A stretch of DNA of 12,783 nt, taken from assembly GCA_036939975.1 (NCBI GenBank), contig JALLPB010000812.1, forward strand, positions 1 through 12,783, in the 5' to 3' direction. The position numbers and the translations under genes were made by a program. This stretch comes from Cyclostephanos tholiformis. Taxonomy: Eukaryota; Bacillariophyta; Thalassiosirophyceae; Thalassiosirales; Thalassiosiraceae. How positions within the stretch are numbered: position 1 is the stretch's first letter; each line of letters begins with the position of its first letter. A model generated the notes under the pieces. The model saw only the letters and a list, made by a program, of their open reading frames with translations. It made no database searches and had not been told where the DNA came from. Positions 8,030 through 12,783 of the stretch are shown piece after piece.

Positions 8030-8660
8030 GAACTAAACGCCCCCCCTCCGTCAATTCTTGGCCGATTTTTACATCTGAAGTGGCAAAATCTATTGTTGGA
8101 CCACAATGAGGGCGCGCAGCGACAGTGCGCTGAGCGTCGGCAAGCCAAATTTACACAGTGAGTATGTTTTAATCCTGAGCGTGCGTGGCAAAAAATACAA
8201 TGAAAAAGGCACTCACTAAACCACCTCCCCTGTAGTCAATTCTTGTCGGATTTTTACATCCGAAGTGGCAAAATCTATCTTTGGAGTGACAGCACGCCAA
8301 GCGTTGGCAACAGTGAGTGTGTTTTTGTCCAGCGCGTGAGTGGCAAAGCAAAAAAACTTCAAAAGAAGCTTGTACTAAACTACCTCATCTGTCGTCAATT
8401 CGTGGCGGATTTTTACATCCGAAGTTGCAAAACCTATTGTTAGAATGCAACAAGGGCGCGTGGTGACAGCGTGCCTAGCGTTGGCTTTTAGTCCAGAGCT
8501 TGATTGGCAAAAAAATCAATGAAAAAGGCTTTTACTGAACTACCTCCCCTATTTTCAATTCTTGGCAGATTTTTACATCCAAAGTGCCAAAATCTATTGT
8601 TGGAATGCAACAATGACGTGTGGTGACAGTGCACCGACTGTTGGCGGGCGGATTATACAC
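8030..8660 (+). repeat. Degenerate tandem array, about 160-bp unit, about 3.8 copies
   Basis: Four copies are marked by TCAATTC at 8051, 8236, 8395 and 8555 (spacings 185, 159 and 160 bp). Each unit carries, in order: a CTACCTCCCCT-like start, TCAATTCTTGGCGGATTTTT, ACATCCGAAGTGGCAAAATC, a TTGTTGGAATGCAACAA-type hairpin, GGTGACAGCGTGCCTAGCG and a TGGCAAAAAATCAATG-like tail. Copy 2 lacks the TTGTTGGAATGCAACAA portion. GGAT/ATCC around TTTTAC can form a small stem. The last copy ends near 8650 at GTTGGCGG. No protein-coding signal runs through the array. Its core also occurs inverted at 9714-10110. Confidence 0.8.
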
Positions 8661-9173
8661 AACGGGCGGTAGAAAGCACAAGGAGCAATGAGAGCTGGGT
8701 GCCACATCCACATCTTTGGAGACCGCCATGGCCTCTACTGCTACCCATGGCCGGAGGACGCCCATTCCCTGTCTAAGCACGTCATCCCCACATCATGGAT
8801 GAATCCCAATGCTTTTAGTTTGTTATTATTTGAGGGGGGGGGGCTCTACCCCACTATTACCTGGGCGATTTGAAAGGGTTTTTTGGCTGGCTTTATGGTT
8901 GGAGTGCATTACTTTTATGTTTGTTCGGGTGCAAACAAGATCAAAACCCTGTGGTTTTTCTACTCTATGTCGCTACCATCCATTGCTTACTCTTGTCCTC
9001 ATTCTTTCCATCAAAAAGGGCAGCATAGTATTTTTCAAGATCAATCTCTACGGCCTCACTGGCTGTAGGGTTGCTGTGCTGCTTCTGTTACCAGGAAACC
9101 ACACTAACCAAGCATTCCATGCAAGGATGCAAGTATCTTTATGTAACCATCACACAACAAATACTGTACCCCA
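8661..9173. other. Unassigned sequence between repeat arrays
   Basis: No supported gene. An ATG frame at 8688-8873 begins with a coding-looking stretch (MRAGCHIHIFGDRHGLYCY) but then runs into a G-homopolymer (8833-8841) and low-complexity sequence. It has no recognised homologue and may be a decayed gene fragment. The stretch 8880-9170 has no recognisable structure. Confidence 0.35.
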
Positions 9174-9332
9174 TCACCATTTCTTTTCAATTTCAACAAT
9201 ATAATCCCATGCAGTCTTACCTCTTTCTTTAGTTACCACAGCTGTCCATGCTGATTTTAATCCCGTGTCTTCATCTGAAGCTGCAATGACATCAAGTAGC
9301 TGCTGTAGCTCCTTCGCGGATAATGCTTTCAT
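9174..9332 (-). CDS. Small ORF, 52 residues, unknown function
   Basis: Reads from the ATG at 9332 to the TGA at 9174-9176. The protein starts MKALSAKELQQLLDVIAASD and continues with TGLKSAWTAVVTKERGK before WDYIVEIEKKW. The composition is that of a real soluble, helical protein: charged, Leu/Ala-rich, with an amphipathic start. A second reading is that this is one exon of a larger minus-strand gene, since a GTAAG donor (ERG|KT junction) lies inside. It overlaps a different minus-strand frame (9292-9582) with no known homologue. I do not recognise the family. It may be a remnant of the element that the surrounding repeats belong to. Confidence 0.35.
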   Translation of the reverse strand: MKALSAKELQQLLDVIAASDEDTGLKSAWTAVVTKERGKTAWDYIVEIEKKW

Positions 9333-9713
9333 GGTACAATAAAATGAAACTGTGAGGAATCAAACCGGGAAAGTTGGCAGAGGCTTCATCTCGACCTTGA
9401 TTTGTTTGGACATTGTCATCGGTGGTATCTACCATGACATAATTGTGCCCGGTGAGATGATTCACAAAATGCCCTAAGGCTGTGATTTTGTTAGCTCGGA
9501 AACAAATACAGCCGCTGGGTGCACCTGATGCCAAATGCATGGCATTTATTATAAAGTTACACCATGAAAAAATAGGTGACATGATAATATAACTCAGTGA
9601 TTGTGTGACCTGTGAGTGTTGGTATTTCGAAGTCAGTATGATATTTTTGGGAATATCGCAAATAAGAATGAAGTCTCACCTTCCCTGTTAATAGTAGCTG
9701 GGTTTCACTGGTT
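9333..9713. other. Unassigned sequence, possible minus-strand gene remnant
   Basis: On the minus strand, 9582-9292 is open for 96 codons and includes FRANKITALGHFVNHLTGHN, followed by an Asp/Asn-rich segment. Another minus frame over 9480-9540 also reads plausibly, which suggests a decayed or frameshifted coding segment. No family was recognised. 9600-9713 shows nothing. Confidence 0.25.
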
Positions 9714-10250
9714 GCCTCTTAAAAATTGAACAAGATTTGAGTTTGGGGAAGGCAATTTGGTCTCAGGGTGGCAAATGAAGAAAAATGAAGTATTATTCAT
9801 TCAGTTGTCAATTTTGAAGAAGAACCAGCAGGACGACAGCAATTATCAAGTTGTCGACGCTTGCGCCAGGGGCTGTAGATAGATTTTGCCTCTTGACTGG
9901 TCCAAAACGGACAAGAATTGACTTCAGGGGAGGCAATTTGATCTGGGGGTGGCAGATGAAGAAAAACGAAGTACTATTCACTCAGTTGATGATTTCGAAA
10001 GAGAACCGGCAGGATGACAGCAATTATCAGGTTGTTGACACATGCATCAGGGGCTGTAGATAGATTTTGCCACTTGACTGGTCCAAAACGGACAAGAATT
10101 GATGAGGCAATTTGGTCTGGGGGTGGGGGGTGGCATGTGAAGAAAAATCCTGGTAGTATTTGTCTAGGATTTGTCTTGGCAGTATTTCGAAGGAGAACCT
10201 TTAGGAAGATCTCTCTCAACTTGGGGTCTCTTAGAGATACCCCATAGAAG
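9714..10250 (-). repeat. Tandem array, about 174-181-bp unit, inverted relative to the 8030-8660 array
   Basis: GGCAATTTGG-type blocks start at 9751, 9932 and 10106 (spacings 181 and 174). GGCTGTAGATAGATTTTGCC occurs at 9871 and again at 10052, spaced 181. A partial unit precedes at 9714. On the minus strand the core reads CCTCCCCTGAAGTCAATTCT, then TGTCCGTTTTGGACC, then GGCAAAATCTATC. This matches the core of the 8030-8660 array (CCTCCCCTGTAGTCAATTCT, then GGCAAAATCTATC), so the two arrays belong to one family in opposite orientation. ORFs in the array are repeat artefacts. Confidence 0.78.
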
Positions 10251-10266
10251 TCCCACCCCCCTAGCA

Positions 10267-10403
10267 CGGTGATTTGTACATGTCACTTTGTGCATGCTAG
10301 TGACTGAAAAGTGCATGTCATGACTGACATTGTTAGGGGGTTGTTAGTCTCATTTGTGCATGTACATGCACAATGCTTGTGCATGTGACATGCACTTTTC
10401 ACC
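10267..10403. repeat. Nested palindrome cluster with TGCATG motifs, right copy
   Basis: TGAAAAGTGCATGTCA (10305-10320) and TGACATGCACTTTTCA (10386-10401) are perfect 16-bp inverted arms. Between them lies the 20-bp perfect palindrome TTGTGCATGTACATGCACAA (10354-10373). Further TGCATG or ACATGT copies occur at 10277-10300 and 10380-10394. The arrangement mirrors 7277-7318. Possible roles are a transposon end, a cruciform or a protein-binding cluster. No gene overlaps it. Confidence 0.65.
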
Positions 10404-11050
10404 TCTCTCCGATGAAAACTGCTATTACGATACCACTCATAACAATTGAAGTAAAATTTCTCAATTGCTTACATCAGGATATTAATTGTTTTCTAGACGA
10501 TGCATAAATGGATCGGGCAGCATGCTTTTTGCTGGATGGGGGTTTACAATGGTTTGAGAAGATGAATGTAAATCCAATGCATCAAATGACGCGAATTCAT
10601 CCCCTACCCCATCTCACATTTGTCAGCATTGTTGTCGCCACCACCGCCACCAATACCCTTGAGGACCAAGGACATTTGAGAGTATATCACCCTCCTCCTG
10701 TTCCTATTCCCTTTCTTATTTCAGCCCCTTCTCCCCCAGTCCTCTACATCAGTTGATTGTTATATTTCCAGTTGTCATCATTCATCATCATTGTTGAGTC
10801 TTTCCTCTGGCTCTCTCAATGGTATGGGGAGTGCTCATTGTCATGGTTGGCTTTGGTGGCAGACTTTGGTGAAGGAGCGGGGTGGGGGTGATCTCAGTGG
10901 TGGTGGAAGGAGGAAGGAGGGCATCAGCCATGGCGGCAGTGGATCATTGAGTCCAAGTGGCACCGGATGGGGGTAAATTTATGGCCTTCCCCCCCGTGGT
11001 GTGATGGGCACTGACGGCAGTTCTGATGGCACAGGACATTAGGTTAGATG
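10404..11050. other. Gene-free stretch with biased tracts
   Basis: No supported gene. 10404-10500 is A/T-rich, with a small CAATTGA/TCAATTG inverted pair (10443-10467). 10600-10760 is C/T-rich on the plus strand. 10855-10975 is G-rich, with repeated GGTGG and GGAGG runs. Frames here are short and biased by the tracts. Confidence 0.5.
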
Positions 11051-11059
11051 CAGAACATT

Positions 11060-11080
11060 GGGGGGGGTTGGGGGGGGAGG
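11060..11080 (+). repeat. G-tract pair, possible G-quadruplex
   Basis: Eight G, TT, eight G, A, GG: this could fold as a G-quadruplex on the plus strand. It lies in gene-free sequence, so no regulatory target is evident. Confidence 0.5.
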
Positions 11081-11790
11081 CTGCCGCTCATGTTGAGTGC
11101 AAGACTGGCAGGCGGCAGCTGGAGGATGGGATTTGTCCATGGTTTTTATTATTTTTTTTCTTCAGCTTCTGTCTCTCTCCCTCCTCCCTTGGCCGGCCAA
11201 AAAACGAATTGGTAGACGTCTATGATATGAGGCTTCCTATGCTAGCAAATTCCTAACCCTTATCTAATCTTATCTAACCCTTAGCTAACCACTATTTAGC
11301 TAAGGTTTCAATTATTATAAGAGCAGTAGTAATACACAAAGATTTTTGGAGGGAATAATCTGGATCCCCTCTTCATCCATTCCTCTATCTATTATCAAAT
11401 TTATGATTAAAAAATATTAATTAGCTATCAATTGACACAACATCTTCAATAAATAGACACTCTGATTGCCGACGCCTCAACGGCGCCACCGATCAGTCTG
11501 CCATGAAAGATGGCTTAGTTTTGCCACACTTCCGACAGATTCTTAGTGGCGGGTGGATGCTGCCGGGCCCTATTGTGGCTGTATTTTAATTCCTCTGCTA
11601 CCGGTCGGTCGGTCATAAGAAATAAAGGTTGCCGGGCTTTAGAAGGTTCCCTCCAAAAGGATAATGGTTCCCAGGGGGCCAATTATTTGGTCACTGGGTG
11701 TCATAGGCCATGGCATTATGGTGGGAAACTTCCTCACCAAAGTGTAGCGATTTGCTTGATAGCTAATTGCTGATGTAAGCAGACGACAGA
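11081..11790. other. Gene-free stretch with a telomere-like CTAACCCTTA block
   Basis: No supported gene. CTAACCCTTA occurs at 11253-11262 and 11274-11283 inside a CTAA-rich block (11252-11290). 11290-11460 is A/T-rich. 11460-11790 has moderate GC, a GGTCGGTCGGTC microrepeat (11603-11614) and no convincing frame. Confidence 0.4.
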
Positions 11791-12560
11791 CAGTCTAACC
11801 GGATCTCAGTGGCATGATAGCCACAGAATCCAAAGGTGATGGGTGATGATGCACCTCACTTTGTACTGGCATTCCTTCATAAAATGTACAGGCCCATCGA
11901 CAGATGATGGATCCCCAAAAGATCCAAAAGATATTTCTAGGAACTAGTGCAAACATATGGACTGGCATTCTGGGAACTGTTGATGGCTCCAAAGTTCAAT
12001 GGTTTGTGTATGTAAACTCTCTCCACTCAAACTGGATCTTTTGCATCAGGTGTCAAGTTGACACCTCAAAAGTGCACCTGTACATATGAGAACACGTAGA
12101 ATCCTATGTGAGCACATATTCAGTTTCATTGATTGAAACCTCATTTAAAACAATTTAAAATAGCTCATAATTTTCAAATCCAGACTTTTGTATATCCCTT
12201 TCCTCTCTCTACAGTTGAAGCTCTACTCAAGTTCATGTCCCCAAAGGCCAAACCATCCCCCAAGAAATGCTCAGGACACTTTGATATCAAAACCCTGCTT
12301 TGTATGTCATGAGCAGCACATTTTTTGTAGGAGCCATCTAATTGCCACACTAGGTATTCCATCTGACCTTTTGTGCAAATGCGGTAATTTGTTTTAGTTG
12401 AGAAATGGAATCCTTGCCTTCCGCAGGATTTGCTACCACCATCAAGATACTGGCTAACCGTTTTCTACGAGTTCCACCCAAGTCTTCCCACAAGAAACTC
12501 ATACTGTGAACTCTGCTCTATCTCCACGTGAAAATGAATGCATCCACAAAGGTTCCTTAG
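11791..12560 (+). other. Unassigned stretch with exon-like segments and splice-like signals
   Basis: A frame at 11907-12089 (starting MDPQKIQKIFLGTSANIW) and one ending at 12397 (including CFVCHEQHIFCRSH and GIPSDLLCKCG) look partly coding. GTGAGC (12108) paired with CTCTCTACAG (12203-12212) has the look of an intron. GTAATT (12382) to CCGCAG (12421-12426) is a second possible intron, followed by an exon-like frame reading GFATTIKILANRFLRV. No family was recognised and no complete gene could be assembled. A decayed gene or retroelement 5' part is equally possible. Confidence 0.25.
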
Positions 12561-12783
12561 GGGTTGAAAGACTTCAAGTGTGAGGAAGGGAATTTGGGGG
12601 TTTGCCCACTTATCCCATATGTCCCTCTTATGGATCTACTGCAGACCAAGGAAAACACTGACACCCTCAAGTTGAAGCTTCCCAACAGGACAGTGTTCAG
12701 CATGACTATTTTTGCCAAGGGAAACCCGAAGGATTATCTTCAGCACCTCATTGCTGTCCTACATCTCATCACTCAGAAAGGAC
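12561..12783 (+). CDS. Partial ORF, retroelement gag-like N-terminus (tentative), runs off the window
   Basis: This frame opens after a TAG at 12558-12560 and stays open to the window end. The first ATG in frame is at 12630, giving at least 51 residues. The sequence includes TLKLKLPNRTVFSMTIFAKG, then NPKDYLQHLIAVLHLI, with a helical Leu/Ile-rich tail. From memory of diatom genomes, this KLP..T.F.M..FAKGN.E.YL.H..AV pattern is frequent in repeated hypothetical proteins that look like gag regions of retroelements. That is recall, not a search result. The coding character (third-position pattern, no stops) is visible; the true start and exon structure cannot be fixed. Confidence 0.45.

Noticed and set aside
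7448..8161. Overlapping plus frames over 7448-8161
   Set aside because: They run through homopolymers, a TTG microsatellite and repeat arms. Their residue runs (VVVVV, LLLLL) are low-complexity artefacts.
8030..8660. Possible CRISPR-like array
   Set aside because: The units are about 160 bp, degenerate along their full length and without short identical repeats alternating with unique spacers. The sequence is eukaryotic.
9851..10267. Frames on both strands within 9851-10267
   Set aside because: The repeated peptides come from the tandem DNA repeat itself. The frames differ between copies, so a protein is not being conserved.
7269..10403. Calling the palindrome-bounded interval a confirmed transposon
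   Set aside because: No target-site duplication was found and no transposase is recognisable, so it is kept as a finding only.
10508..11256. Several 60-82 codon plus frames
   Set aside because: Composition follows C/T- and G-rich tracts (Pro/Ser, Gly) and no domain or splice context supports them.

Overview
This is nuclear DNA from a eukaryote, most likely a marine stramenopile and probably a diatom. The basis is a multi-exon gene with short (69-125 nt) GT-AG introns, a GDP-fucose O-fucosyltransferase-like protein of the kind that is expanded in diatoms, a single-exon TLDc gene packed tail-to-tail against it, and a piggyBac-like transposon. The species assignment is an inference from recall. 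No bacterial operon structure, tRNA, rRNA or CRISPR was seen.

Left third (1-4915): two apparently functional host genes. The first (97-3495, + strand) can be assembled by eye into ten exons that keep frame and give about 898 residues: a poorly conserved N-terminal half with a membrane anchor, then an O-fucosyltransferase-like domain. Its last junction requires either an 18-nt intron or tolerance of two in-frame stops. The second (3559-4800, - strand) is a complete 413-residue TLDc-domain protein. The two genes converge with 63 bp between them.

Middle (4916-7232): a 2.3-kb piggyBac-like DNA transposon. It has 15-bp terminal inverted repeats, three copies of the palindrome AGACTAATTAGTCT near its ends (one left, two right), and a decayed transposase. 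The transposase still shows the start of the DDE domain, the VDDHN motif and a Cys-rich C-terminal zinc-binding domain. It is broken by frameshifts, an in-frame TAG and an apparent internal deletion.

Right half (7237-12783): gene-poor and repeat-rich. Two nested-palindrome clusters rich in TGCATG (near 7.3 kb and 10.3 kb) face each other. Between them lie a 30-bp inverted repeat spanning 560 bp, a roughly 160-bp tandem array (8030-8660) and a roughly 180-bp tandem array (9714-10250). The two arrays share a core sequence in opposite orientations, so the interval looks like an undescribed repeat structure or a non-autonomous element. A 52-codon ORF on the minus strand lies inside it. From 10.4 kb onward there is mostly unassigned sequence with G-rich tracts, and an ORF that runs off the right edge resembles a retroelement gag-like N-terminus.

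The two host genes show no functional link to each other. The secretory-pathway glycosyltransferase and the TLDc protein are neighbours only. The rest of the window is transposon and repeat accumulation.
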